DNA of 45,084 nt from the NCBI GenBank assembly GCA_905214615.1, contig CAJMMX010000009.1, positions 1 through 45,084 of the forward strand, given 5' to 3'. This stretch comes from an uncultured bacterium. GTDB taxonomy: Bacteria; Actinomycetota; Coriobacteriia; Coriobacteriales; Coriobacteriaceae. The notes under the pieces were generated by a model, which worked only from the letters and a program-made list of their open reading frames with translations, searched no databases and was not told the DNA's origin. Of the stretch, positions 6,338-15,038 are shown in pieces (position 1 is the stretch's first letter; every line of letters starts with the position of its first letter). A program made the position numbers and the translations under genes.

Positions 6338-9055
6338 ATGGCAGCAACGGATATCGAGCGCGGACTCTCGACCGCCGAGGTCGAGGAGCGCATCGCCGCC
6401 GGTAAGATCAACCGCAACATGGAGCTCAAGACCAAGTCGGTCAAAGAGCTCATCATCGAGAACCTCTGCACGCTGTTCAATTTGATCAACGTGATTTTGG
6501 CGTTCCTAGTCATTTTGACCGGTTCGTTTAAGAATCTGACGTTCCTGTTCGTGGTGTTTCTCAATACCGCCATCGGCGTCATCCAGTCCATGCGTTCCAA
6601 GAAGATGGTCGATAAGCTCACGCTGCTGACCTCCAAGAAGGCCATTGCGGTGCGCGACGGCGCCGAGGTGGAGCTCGACCTGGACCAGATCGTGCTCGAC
6701 GATATCATCCGCCTGGGGCGCGGCGACCAGATTCCCGCTGACGCCGTGGTGGTTTCGGGCGAGGCGCTCGTGAACGAGAGCCTGCTGACGGGTGAGAGCG
6801 ACCTCATTAAGAAACAGCCCGGTTCCGAGCTCATGAGCGGCAGCTTTATCGACTCGGGCTTGCTGCGCGCCCGCGTGATCCATGTCGGCGCCGACAACTA
6901 CGTGGCCAAAATTAATAACGAGGCGAAGTACGTCAAAAAGGTCAATTCCGAGATCATGAACGCGCTTAACGCCATCGTGCGCTTTGCGAGCATCATCATG
7001 ATCCCGCTCGGTTTGGCGTTGTTTGCCTCGAGTGTGAGCGAGCTGTGGGATGCCGCGGGAACCCCGGGCGATAGCGCGCTTTCGTGGTGCTTCTCCGAGC
7101 TGTTGGCTGGTCATGTGCCTTCGTCGGCGCTGCTGTCCACGGTGGGCGCCCTGCTGGGCATGATCCCGCAAGGCCTGGTGCTGCTGACCTCGTCGGTGCT
7201 CGCCATCGCCACGGTGCGCCTGGCCCGCCGCAAGGTACTCGCGCAGCAGCTCTACTGCATTGAGACGCTCGCGCGCGTCGACGTGCTGTGCCTGGACAAG
7301 ACGGGCACCATCACGTCGGGCCGCATGGAGGTCGAGGGTACCTATCCGCTGCCGGTCGAGGGTATGGGTGCGGGGGAGGGCGACGCCGCCGTTCCCGTCG
7401 ATACCACGGTGCTCGATTTTGCGCTGGCTAACGTCGCACGTGCGACCTCGGCCGATGCCAACGAGACCTGCCAGGCGCTGCTCAACTACTACGCCGACCG
7501 CCCGGTCGAGGTGTCTGAGCCGCTGTCGGTCATTCCGTTCTCGTCCTCCAAAAAGTGGAGTGGTGCCTCGTTTGCGCAGGGCTCCTATGTGATGGGCGCG
7601 GCGCAATTTGTGCTTTCAGAGCGCGCCTTTTCGCAGGTCGAGAACCGCGTGGCCGAACTTGCCGACACCTGCCGCGTGCTTGTGGTGGCCTGCGTGGACG
7701 GCTTTACGCCCGATGGCGATATGGTGGGCGAGGCCGAGCCCGTGGGCTTTGTGACCATTCGCGACGAGATCCGCACCTCGGCCGCCGAGACCATCGGGTA
7801 CTTTAACGAGCAGGGCGTGACCCTCAACGTGATCAGTGGCGACGACCCGCGTACGGTGTCGTCGATTGCGCGCGTGGTGGGCGTGCCGGGGGCGGACGCT
7901 TATGTGGACGCCACGACGCTCGATACGCCGGCCAAGCTCGATGCCGCAGTGGACCGCTACCATGTCTTTGGTCGTGTGACCCCGCAGCAGAAGCGCGAGC
8001 TCGTGCAGGCACTCAAGCGCCGCGAGCACACCGTGGCCATGACGGGCGACGGCGTTAACGATGTGCTAGCGCTCAAGGAGGCTGACTGCTCCGTCGCCAT
8101 GGCGGCTGGCTCCGACGCCGCGCGTAACGTGGCCGAGATCGTACTCGTCGACAACGACTTTGCCTCGATGCCTGCTGTGGTGGCCGAGGGCCGTCGCTCC
8201 ATCAACAACCTGCAGCGCTCCGCGGCGCTGTTCCTGACCAAAACGCTGTTCTCGATGGGCTTGGCGGCGCTGTGCATCGCGCTGCCGCCGTACCCCTTCG
8301 AGCCCATCCAGATGACGCTCATTAACTTCTTCTGTATTGGCGCGCCGGGCTTTGTGTTGGGCCTGGAGCCCAACAATGCTCGCGTGAAGGGATCGTTCCT
8401 GACGAACGTGCTCAAGCGGGCACTGCCGGCGTCGATTGCGGTCATTTTGGCTGCGGCGCTCGATATCTTTGTGGCGCGGGTGTTTGGCTTTAGCCAGCTC
8501 ACGCTGTCTACGATGTGCCTGCTTACGTCGTGCGCGGCGAGCGTCAGCCTGATCTGGCGCATCTCGCAGCCTCTCACGCCCTTACGTGTGGTGCTCTTTG
8601 TGTTTGTAGTCGCCGGCATCCTGGTGGGCGTTATCGGATTCCCGGAGCTGCTGTCTATTGCCAACCTGACAATGGGCCAGATGGTTATCTTGGCTGCCGT
8701 CGTGGTCTTTACCTGCTCGGTGTTTTTTAAGCTCGCCACGATGATGGATTCGCTCAAGCCGCGTCGTCGTCATGCCGCAACTGGTTTTGGCCGCGGTGTT
8801 CGCGTCCGCCTGGGTCGCGGTGGCGGCAAGGTGAGCTCGACGGGTTCGACGGCGGAGCGTTTTGCCAAGCGCGTCGCCGCCGACATGGCACAGCGCCGCG
8901 AAGCTCGCACCGTTCGCGAGGCCGAGGTCCGCGCACTCGAGGGCGTGGCCCAGGCCCAGCCCAAGAAAAAGAAGGGTAGCGGAGCCAAGCGCTCTCGCGT
9001 AACCAAGTCCGCCCAAGGCATCAAAGTCTCGATGCCGAGCAAAAAGAAGAAGTAA
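6338..9055 (+). CDS. P-type cation-transporting ATPase (Exp7/YfgQ-like)
   Basis: An ATP-driven membrane cation pump. All core P-type motifs are present: TGES at about 151-154 (dephosphorylation), DKTGTIT with phospho-acceptor Asp320, and TGDGVND at 569-575. Membrane pairs flank them: two N-terminal helices near 40-85, two before Asp320 with the motif IPQGL where calcium pumps carry IPEGL, and about six C-terminal helices. This motif set is like the pneumococcal Exp7 group, whose ion is not settled, so I do not name a substrate. Unusually, the last about 99 residues after the final helix form a Lys/Arg-rich tail ending in four Lys. Start options are GTG 6323, ATG 6326 and ATG 6338; 6338 is favoured by GGGACG upstream, with little confidence. 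It is not co-transcribed with the tRNA. Confidence 0.88.
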   Translation: MAATDIERGLSTAEVEERIAAGKINRNMELKTKSVKELIIENLCTLFNLINVILAFLVILTGSFKNLTFLFVVFLNTAIGVIQSMRSKKMVDKLTLLTSKKAIAVRDGAEVELDLDQIVLDDIIRLGRGDQIPADAVVVSGEALVNESLLTGESDLIKKQPGSELMSGSFIDSGLLRARVIHVGADNYVAKINNEAKYVKKVNSEIMNALNAIVRFASIIMIPLGLALFASSVSELWDAAGTPGDSALSWCFSELLAGHVPSSALLSTVGALLGMIPQGLVLLTSSVLAIATVRLARRKVLAQQLYCIETLARVDVLCLDKTGTITSGRMEVEGTYPLPVEGMGAGEGDAAVPVDTTVLDFALANVARATSADANETCQALLNYYADRPVEVSEPLSVIPFSSSKKWSGASFAQGSYVMGAAQFVLSERAFSQVENRVAELADTCRVLVVACVDGFTPDGDMVGEAEPVGFVTIRDEIRTSAAETIGYFNEQGVTLNVISGDDPRTVSSIARVVGVPGADAYVDATTLDTPAKLDAAVDRYHVFGRVTPQQKRELVQALKRREHTVAMTGDGVNDVLALKEADCSVAMAAGSDAARNVAEIVLVDNDFASMPAVVAEGRRSINNLQRSAALFLTKTLFSMGLAALCIALPPYPFEPIQMTLINFFCIGAPGFVLGLEPNNARVKGSFLTNVLKRALPASIAVILAAALDIFVARVFGFSQLTLSTMCLLTSCAASVSLIWRISQPLTPLRVVLFVFVVAGILVGVIGFPELLSIANLTMGQMVILAAVVVFTCSVFFKLATMMDSLKPRRRHAATGFGRGVRVRLGRGGGKVSSTGSTAERFAKRVAADMAQRREARTVREAEVRALEGVAQAQPKKKKGSGAKRSRVTKSAQGIKVSMPSKKKK

Positions 9056-9158
9056 CTACGCGCCCTGGCGATGTTGAATTGGTGCCTTGCTCCTGTGGGG
9101 CCGTGGCGATGTTATGCTCTAACCTCGATTGTTTGAATTGCTTCGAAAAGAGGATGCC

Positions 9159-10301
9159 GTGATCTGTCCGCATTGCCTTAAGACTATCGAGGACGGCGCC
9201 TCGTTCTGCCCCTACTGCAACGCCTATGTGGGTCCGGGCGATGGTCCGGAGCACACCGAGTTCGTGTTCTGTGAGGGCTGCGGTGCCCGTCTTTCTCCGC
9301 ATGATCGTACGTGCCCCAAATGCGGACGCCCCGCTCCGGGTATCCTCTCCGAGGACGCGGCCGCATCCGACCTGGCAGCGGGCCGCACGGCGGGCTTTCC
9401 GCGCCTAACGCAAGAGCAGATCGATACCGAGGTGCCGCATGCGCCGGCCTCTGCCGCTGCGGTGCTTTCGGACGCCGCCGACCCCAATGAGACCTGCGTG
9501 CTGCCGGCTTTCGATAAGGATTTCGGTATCCCCAAGGTCGATATTCCCATGCCCGTTTCCCTGCATGACGATGCTCAAAAACCCAAGCGCAAGGTGCACC
9601 CCGACGAGGACGCCTATCACAAGCACAAGCGTCATATTCCCAAGCCGCTTATCGTCATCGCGGTCCTTGCCGTCGTTTGCGGCGGTGCCTATTGGTTCGT
9701 GACGACCGATCCCATGGGTGTTATGCCCGGCTTCTACGACCAGTTTGGCCAAGCTGCACAAACCACCTTCCCCACGCGCCAAAAGGGCGAGGCGACTGAG
9801 GACGATACCAAGCAGGGCGATTCTGCCGAGGTGGTCCAGGAAGAAACCGTGCTCACCGATGATCAGCTCTATACCAGGCTCGACGGTCTGTATCAGACCA
9901 TCGTGTCCTACGCTGACGAAGACCAGATCGGCGAGGTCATCGATTCCTTTAACAACGGCTATCTCCGAACGCCGCTGTCCACCCGTCAGGAGCTGTCGCA
10001 GAGTGCCTACGCCCTGCGCGACCAGATCAAAAAGACGCAAGATGAGCTCAACAACCTTAAGTACCAGGACGATTCGGTCTATGCGGATGACATCGCCCAC
10101 TTAAAGCAGCTTGCCGAGTGGATGTATGAGCGCGTCGACGTGATCTGCCAGAGCTGGGATATTTCGCTGGCCATTCCCGATGGCGAGTCGATGAGTTCCC
10201 ACCAAAGCGAGATCCTGGCGCCCATCGCGCAGGGCGGCAATAGCGCGCTGAACCAGTACGATGCCAATGTGGGTTCCTGGAAGCCGCAGCAGCGTTCCTA
10301 A
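9159..10301 (+). CDS. Zinc-ribbon membrane protein of unknown function
   Basis: I do not recognise a named family. The 380-residue protein starts with two CxxC pairs (Cys3/6 and Cys17/20) and then a second four-Cys unit (Cys38/41 and Cys52/55), so probably two zinc ribbons. A low-complexity stretch with basic residues leads to one membrane helix at about 164-184, then a roughly 195-residue outer part that looks helical. With basic residues before the helix, the ribbons should be cytoplasmic and the C-terminal part outside. GTG 9159 is chosen over an upstream in-frame start at 9129 because AAAAGAGG sits five bases before it and the protein then begins at the first ribbon. It precedes a cyclophilin and a TPR protein of similar topology, which hints at a role in envelope sensing or assembly; this is inference only. 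Confidence 0.75.
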   Translation: MICPHCLKTIEDGASFCPYCNAYVGPGDGPEHTEFVFCEGCGARLSPHDRTCPKCGRPAPGILSEDAAASDLAAGRTAGFPRLTQEQIDTEVPHAPASAAAVLSDAADPNETCVLPAFDKDFGIPKVDIPMPVSLHDDAQKPKRKVHPDEDAYHKHKRHIPKPLIVIAVLAVVCGGAYWFVTTDPMGVMPGFYDQFGQAAQTTFPTRQKGEATEDDTKQGDSAEVVQEETVLTDDQLYTRLDGLYQTIVSYADEDQIGEVIDSFNNGYLRTPLSTRQELSQSAYALRDQIKKTQDELNNLKYQDDSVYADDIAHLKQLAEWMYERVDVICQSWDISLAIPDGESMSSHQSEILAPIAQGGNSALNQYDANVGSWKPQQRS

Positions 10302-10339
10302 AACTAGTTCGCCATAGTCGGCATAACCTACGTACGCAA

Positions 10340-10369
10340 TTGATGTAAGCCCGTGCTTATTGCTACAAT
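10340..10369 (+). promoter_or_regulatory. Promoter of the cyclophilin gene
   Basis: TTGATG (10340-10345), an 18-base spacer and TACAAT (10364-10369), 40 bases before the start codon. Confidence 0.6.
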
Positions 10370-10408
10370 TCGTACAAATATGCTTTAAACGCACGAGGAA
10401 GGAACCAC

Positions 10409-10951
10409 ATGTTTGGTTTTAAGAAAGAGCTCTACACGCCCGAGTATCAGCTTGTCGGCGACGAGTGCGCCGTAATCGAGACGTCGAAGGGTACCATCAA
10501 GGTCAAGTTTGACGGCGAGGGCGCTCCCATTCATGTCGCGAACTTCTGCGAGCTTTCCACGATGGGTTTCTATGATGGCCTTAAGTTCCATCGCTATGTG
10601 CCCGGTTTTGTTATCCAAGGTGGCGACCCCAATACCCGCGACATGTCCGGCGCCGACGTCGCCGCCGGTCTTGAGGGCCCCGACGGCATGCCCGGTACCG
10701 GTGGCCCCGGCTACTGCATCAAGGGCGAGTTCGCCACCAATCCGCGCAACAGCCATGTCGATGGCGCCCTTGCCATGGCACGCTCCATGGACCCCGATTC
10801 CGCGGGTTCGCAGTTCTACTTCTGCCTGGGCGCCCAGCATAACCTCGATTCCGGTTACACCGTCTTTGGTACCACGGTCGAGGGTCTCGATGTGATTTCG
10901 CAGCTGCGTGCCGGCGACGAGATCGTCCATGTCGAGATCGTTCACGAGTAA
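10409..10951 (+). CDS. Peptidyl-prolyl cis-trans isomerase, cyclophilin type
   Basis: Catalyses proline isomerisation during protein folding. The 180-residue single cyclophilin domain has FHR at 60-62, where Arg62 is the catalytic arginine, QGGDP at 70-74, and a GSQFYFCLG strand near 130-140. No signal peptide or membrane segment is visible, so it is probably cytoplasmic, and the N-terminus carries about 20 residues before the first strand. GAGGAAGGA lies five bases before ATG. A promoter of its own sits upstream; the TPR gene follows after 11 bases and is probably co-transcribed. Confidence 0.93.
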   Translation: MFGFKKELYTPEYQLVGDECAVIETSKGTIKVKFDGEGAPIHVANFCELSTMGFYDGLKFHRYVPGFVIQGGDPNTRDMSGADVAAGLEGPDGMPGTGGPGYCIKGEFATNPRNSHVDGALAMARSMDPDSAGSQFYFCLGAQHNLDSGYTVFGTTVEGLDVISQLRAGDEIVHVEIVHE

Positions 10952-10962
10952 AGGGGACTTCC

Positions 10963-12267
10963 TTGAATAGCCAGCTGATCCAACAGGGCCGCGCCGCTTA
11001 CCGCGCGGGTGATTTTTCCGCTGCAGCCCAGATGCTTGGGGCGGCAAAGACTCCCGATGAGATTATGGGCGAGGCAGATCACCTTCGTGGCAACGCCTTG
11101 ATGCACCTGGGCATGTATGCCGAGGCCGCCGAGGCCTATGCCGCCGCCCTCAACGACGGCACCTACGGCAAGCGCGGCGCGCTGCTCACCAACCGCGGCA
11201 AGGCGCTTGCCGCCGTGGGCGACTACACGACGGCCGCTCAGGCGTTCTCTGCTGCTACGCAGGATGCTTCCTATGCCACGCCGTTCAAGGCCTATCTGGG
11301 CCTGGGCAATGCGCTGTTCCAGTCGGGCGACTATGCCAACGCAGGAACCGCCTTCCGTCAGGCTGCCATCGACGGCGCCAATCCGGCTCCTGCCGCCGCA
11401 CTCGGCGAGCTCGGTCGTTGCTTCATTAAGCTCGGCCGTCCGGCGGATGCCGTGGAGACCTACCGCACGGCTATCGACTTTGCCGGCCCCCGCGACGACA
11501 CGCGTGCGCTCAACGCCGGCATGGGTCAGGCGCTTTCTGCCGCCGGCCGTCCCTCCGACGCACTCGACGCCTTTAACGCCGCTACTGCCGATGGCATCTA
11601 CCAGCTCACCTCCGAGCAGGCCGATGAGCTTGCCCGCGTGCACGATTCGCTTGCCGCGCTGTCTGCCCAGACGGCTATGGCCACGGCTCCGGCGCCCGCG
11701 ATGGACGCTCCTGCCGTCGATCCGCTCGATCCTACGGGCGCGACCGGTCAGTTTATGCCCGATCCCTCGGACACCGGCTTCTTTACGCTGTCCGAGTCCG
11801 AGATGGTCCAGCAGGACCGTCAGGATCGTAAGCAGGCCAAGGTCCGTCGTCGCCATCGCCACACGGGTCTTAAAGTCTTCATCGTGCTGCTTCTGCTCAT
11901 TTTGATCGCCGCGGGCGGTCTGGGCTTTGCCTACACGCGCGGCTTCGGCTTCCCGTCTCAGGAGTCTGTCGTTACCGATCTGTTCCAGGCTGCCGGCGAC
12001 GGTGACGCCGCAAAGGCCGAGTCTTGCCTGGCCTCGAGCCTGTCCGAGGACGCTAAGTCGATGATCATCTCCTCGATTCCGCAGGGTGCCACCGTGTCCG
12101 TCGAGGGCATGGATCAGTCCATGACCGAGACGACCGCCAAGGTGAAGGCATCGCTGTCCAAGGGCGGCGAGCAGGAGTACACCGTCAAATTCGTGCGCTC
12201 CGACAACCATATCGGCTGGGCCGTTTCTTCGCTTGATATGGATTTCTCGGCTGCTGACAACCAGTAG
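10963..12267 (+). CDS. TPR-repeat membrane protein of unknown function
   Basis: A 434-residue protein with three visible parts. Residues 1 to about 235 are Ala-rich helical repeats of TPR type, for example around YAEAAEAYAAAL and PADAVETYRTAI. An Ala/Pro-rich linker and a basic RRRHRH patch lead to one membrane helix at about 305-325. The last about 105 residues form a domain outside the cell that resembles the small NTF2-like/DUF4878 type (a helical start with repeated short strands); that match is tentative. The TTG at 10963 has GGGGA upstream, and no better start exists before the first repeat. TPRs inside and a sensor-like domain outside suggest a scaffold linking an envelope signal to a cytoplasmic partner. 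It lies just before mreB but a hairpin separates them. Confidence 0.75.
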   Translation: MNSQLIQQGRAAYRAGDFSAAAQMLGAAKTPDEIMGEADHLRGNALMHLGMYAEAAEAYAAALNDGTYGKRGALLTNRGKALAAVGDYTTAAQAFSAATQDASYATPFKAYLGLGNALFQSGDYANAGTAFRQAAIDGANPAPAAALGELGRCFIKLGRPADAVETYRTAIDFAGPRDDTRALNAGMGQALSAAGRPSDALDAFNAATADGIYQLTSEQADELARVHDSLAALSAQTAMATAPAPAMDAPAVDPLDPTGATGQFMPDPSDTGFFTLSESEMVQQDRQDRKQAKVRRRHRHTGLKVFIVLLLLILIAAGGLGFAYTRGFGFPSQESVVTDLFQAAGDGDAAKAESCLASSLSEDAKSMIISSIPQGATVSVEGMDQSMTETTAKVKASLSKGGEQEYTVKFVRSDNHIGWAVSSLDMDFSAADNQ

Positions 12268-12289
12268 TGACCTTATGGGATTTAGCTTT

Positions 12290-12322
12290 GCCCGGCGCTT
12301 CACCGCAAGTGAGGCGCCGGGC
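12290..12322 (+). terminator. Strong hairpin between TPR gene and mreB
   Basis: A 14-base stem, GCCCGGCGCTTCAC (12290-12303) with GTGAGGCGCCGGGC (12309-12322), one T-G pair and a five-base loop. The T run after it is poor, so it may be a weak terminator or a processing or stability element. Confidence 0.5.
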
Positions 12323-12382
12323 TTGCGCTAGTATGATGAGCTAGTAGTTTTCCAGCAATCATCCAACACATCAGGAGTTGCG

Positions 12383-13426
12383 TTGTTTTCTTTGATGGAT
12401 ATGTTCTTCGGTAGCTATGCGGGCGATCTTGCCATCGACCTCGGCACCGCCAATACGCTTGTCTCCGTGCGCGGCAAGGGCATCGTCATTCGCGAGCCCT
12501 CTGTTGTCGCCATCGACAAGAACGACGAGCGCATCTTGGCGGTCGGTATCGAGGCAAAGCGCATGCTCGGCCGTACGCCCGGCAACATCGTGGCCGTTCG
12601 TCCCCTGAAGGACGGCGTCATCGCCGACTTCGATGTTACCGAGGCCATGCTTCGCTACTTTATCGACAAGGCGTCCGAGAAGCGCTATCCGTGGACTCCG
12701 CGTCCGCGTGTTGTCGTCTGCGTTCCCTCCGGTGTCACGTCGGTCGAGAAGCGCGCTGTCTTTGAGGCCACGATCCAGGCCGGTGCCCGCCAGGCCTATC
12801 TGATCGAAGAGCCCATGGCGGCTGCCATCGGCGCCGACCTGCCCGTCGAGGAACCCACCGGCTCCATGGTCATCGACATCGGTGGCGGTACCACCGAGGT
12901 TGCCGTTATCGCTATGGGCGGCATCGTCGTCTCGCAGTCCATCCGTATTGCCGGCGACGAGTTCGATCAGGCCATCCTCACGCACGTTCGTGATGCCTAC
13001 AACCTGGCCATCGGCGAGCGTACGGCAGAGGACATCAAGATCAAGGTCGGCTCCGCCGTGCCGCTCAAGGATGAGCTCGACGTCGAGGTCAACGGCCGCG
13101 ACGTGATCACCGGTCTGCCCAAGACCGTGCGCATCGAGAGCGAGGAGATTCGTCGCGCACTCAACAAGCCGCTCGACGAGATGGCCAAGGCCGTCAAGGA
13201 CGCACTCGACGCTACGCCTCCCGATCTTGCCTCGGACCTTATGTACTATGGCATTTTGCTGACCGGTGGCGGCGCGCTGCTGCGCGGTCTCGATGTGCGC
13301 CTGCGCGATGAGACCGGCGTTTCGGTCAACGTCAGCCCCACGGCGCTCGATAACGTTGTTAACGGCTGTGCCCGCGTGCTCGAGGCCAATGCGTTTGATG
13401 GCGGCTTCGTCCAGACCAATGCTTAA
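12383..13426 (+). CDS. mreB: Rod-shape protein MreB
   Basis: Bacterial actin homologue that forms membrane-associated filaments and guides the elongasome. The 347 residues carry the actin-type phosphate-1 motif DLGTANT (19-25), PSGVTSVEKRA (115-125) and the phosphate-2 motif DIGGGTTE (165-172), with an adenosine-motif-like LTGGGALLRG near 293. The N-terminal FSLMDMFFG stretch is hydrophobic and could be the membrane-binding amphipathic end. TTG 12383 is chosen because AGGAG stands five bases before it; the ATGs at codons 5 and 7 lack such a site. It is the first gene of a shape operon that runs through rodA. Confidence 0.97.
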   Translation: MFSLMDMFFGSYAGDLAIDLGTANTLVSVRGKGIVIREPSVVAIDKNDERILAVGIEAKRMLGRTPGNIVAVRPLKDGVIADFDVTEAMLRYFIDKASEKRYPWTPRPRVVVCVPSGVTSVEKRAVFEATIQAGARQAYLIEEPMAAAIGADLPVEEPTGSMVIDIGGGTTEVAVIAMGGIVVSQSIRIAGDEFDQAILTHVRDAYNLAIGERTAEDIKIKVGSAVPLKDELDVEVNGRDVITGLPKTVRIESEEIRRALNKPLDEMAKAVKDALDATPPDLASDLMYYGILLTGGGALLRGLDVRLRDETGVSVNVSPTALDNVVNGCARVLEANAFDGGFVQTNA

Positions 13427-13447
13427 TTTCCAAAAGGTGGATTCCAT

Positions 13448-14446
13448 TTGGCACGATCTTCGGGTTTCTCCACAAATCTGAATACCAAGCGACAATCAAC
13501 GGGTATGCGCCCGTTGATTGTTTTCAGCCTGATTTCGGTGTTGCTGCTCACGTTTTACATCCGGGAGGGCGAAGCAGGACCGATTCATGCCGTGCGCTCG
13601 GGCGTGACGACGATTACCTCGCCGGTGCGCTTTGTGGGCTCGGCTGTGGCGGCTCCCTTCAATGCGATCGGAAACGTGTTCTCTAACCTTACGGCGTCGC
13701 AGGACACGCTTGACGAGCTTAAGAAGCAAAACGAGGAACTGACCTCTAAGGTTGCTGAGCTCTCCGAGGCTCAAAAGACTGCCGAGCGCCTGGAGGGCCT
13801 GGTCGGCCTGCAGTCGACCTACAACCTCAAATCGACCGCAGCTCGTATCGTTGGTGCCTCGGGCGATGCCTGGACTTCGACCGTAACCATCGACAAGGGC
13901 TCTGCCGACGGCCTTACCATCAACATGCCCGTGACGAGTTCTGCCGGTGTTATCGGCCAGATCATCGAAGTTTCGGCCAAGACATCGACCGTGCGCCTGA
14001 TTGGCGACGAGAACTCGGGCGTGTCCGCCATGGTGCAGGACACTCGCGCCCAGGGCATGCTGCAGGGTCAGGCTGACGGCACGCTGCGTCTTGAGTACGT
14101 GAGCGTTGACTCCGATGTTAAGGTTGGCGACATCATCGTTACTTCTGGCATCGGTGGCGTGTTCCCCAAGGGCCTACCGCTCGGCACCGTCTCGTCGGTT
14201 GAGAAATCTGCAAACGACGTGTACTACACCATTGTGGTGCGCGCTCAGACAACGGCCGAGAACAACGAGGAAGTGCTGGTCATTACCTCGCTGACCGACG
14301 AACAGTCGGCCTCGGATGAGGACGTGAGCACCGCTAATAGCACGCCGCAGGGAACGTCGCGCGATGCTGCGACCAAGACGAAGGACGAGAGCTCGGATGA
14401 CAGTTCCGACACGTCCGAGACGACCGATTCCGGCTCGAGCGAATAG
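13448..14446 (+). CDS. mreC: Rod-shape protein MreC
   Basis: A bitopic elongasome protein that connects MreB and MreD with PBP2 outside the membrane. There is one membrane helix at about 21-38, a coiled coil at about 84-112 rich in Leu, Lys and Glu, then the two-part beta domain with typical Gly turns. After residue about 285 comes a disordered Ser/Thr/Asp/Glu-rich tail of some 45 residues, longer than in most homologues. TTG 13448 has AAGGTGG upstream and lies 21 bases after mreB. Confidence 0.95.
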   Translation: MARSSGFSTNLNTKRQSTGMRPLIVFSLISVLLLTFYIREGEAGPIHAVRSGVTTITSPVRFVGSAVAAPFNAIGNVFSNLTASQDTLDELKKQNEELTSKVAELSEAQKTAERLEGLVGLQSTYNLKSTAARIVGASGDAWTSTVTIDKGSADGLTINMPVTSSAGVIGQIIEVSAKTSTVRLIGDENSGVSAMVQDTRAQGMLQGQADGTLRLEYVSVDSDVKVGDIIVTSGIGGVFPKGLPLGTVSSVEKSANDVYYTIVVRAQTTAENNEEVLVITSLTDEQSASDEDVSTANSTPQGTSRDAATKTKDESSDDSSDTSETTDSGSSE

Positions 14447-14452
14447 GGGGGC

Positions 14453-15025
14453 ATGTCCATGGATCTACACGAGCAGGGGATGAGCTCCCGCACGTTTGCA
14501 ATCGCCGCCATCGTGTGCGTGCTGCTGCAGGCAGGCCTCGCACCGCAGATCTCCATTGCGGGCGGTCGCGTCAACTTCATGATTATCCTGGTGTGCCTAA
14601 GCGTGTTCTCGGGCGACCCGACCCGTGCCGTCGCGTGCGGGTTTTGCAGCGGCTTGTTCTATGACCTGTCCGCTGCCGTGCCGGTGGGCGTTATGTCGCT
14701 GCTGCTGACGGTGGGCAGTTTTGCCCTGGTGCACAGCTCTGCCGGTCAGACGGGCGGCTCCCCGAGCGCGCGCGGTATTACCGTGGGCGCCTTCGCGCTT
14801 GCCATCAACGTGGTCTACAGCATCATCTTGCTGTTTATGGGTCTGGAGACGAGCTTTGTGGTGGCTATTTTTGGCCACGCACTGCCGTCTTCGATCCTGA
14901 CGGGTCTGGTTGCCATTCCGTTTTTGATGTCCGGTGTCGTGCCGCAGTCCGGTTACGGATTCTCCGCACGCGGTGGTCGTCAGACGGGCATGCGCTTCAA
15001 GCCCAAGACCCGCAAACTCAAATAG
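14453..15025 (+). CDS. mreD: Rod-shape protein MreD
   Basis: A small integral membrane partner of MreC. The 190 residues hold about five hydrophobic helices, and the pattern GFCSGLFYDLSAAVPVGV near 63-80 matches the MreD family core (GFxxGLxxD). The C-terminal tail is basic (KPKTRKLK). AGGGGGGC stands directly before ATG 14453, seven bases after mreC; ATG 14459 is a possible alternative start. Confidence 0.92.
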   Translation: MSMDLHEQGMSSRTFAIAAIVCVLLQAGLAPQISIAGGRVNFMIILVCLSVFSGDPTRAVACGFCSGLFYDLSAAVPVGVMSLLLTVGSFALVHSSAGQTGGSPSARGITVGAFALAINVVYSIILLFMGLETSFVVAIFGHALPSSILTGLVAIPFLMSGVVPQSGYGFSARGGRQTGMRFKPKTRKLK

Positions 15026-15038
15026 GGGAGGCCCGTAG

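Noticed and set aside
6185..9055. tRNA-Arg as an integration site with the ATPase as cargo
   Set aside because: No repeat of the tRNA 3' end and no integrase found nearby; base composition downstream is normal.
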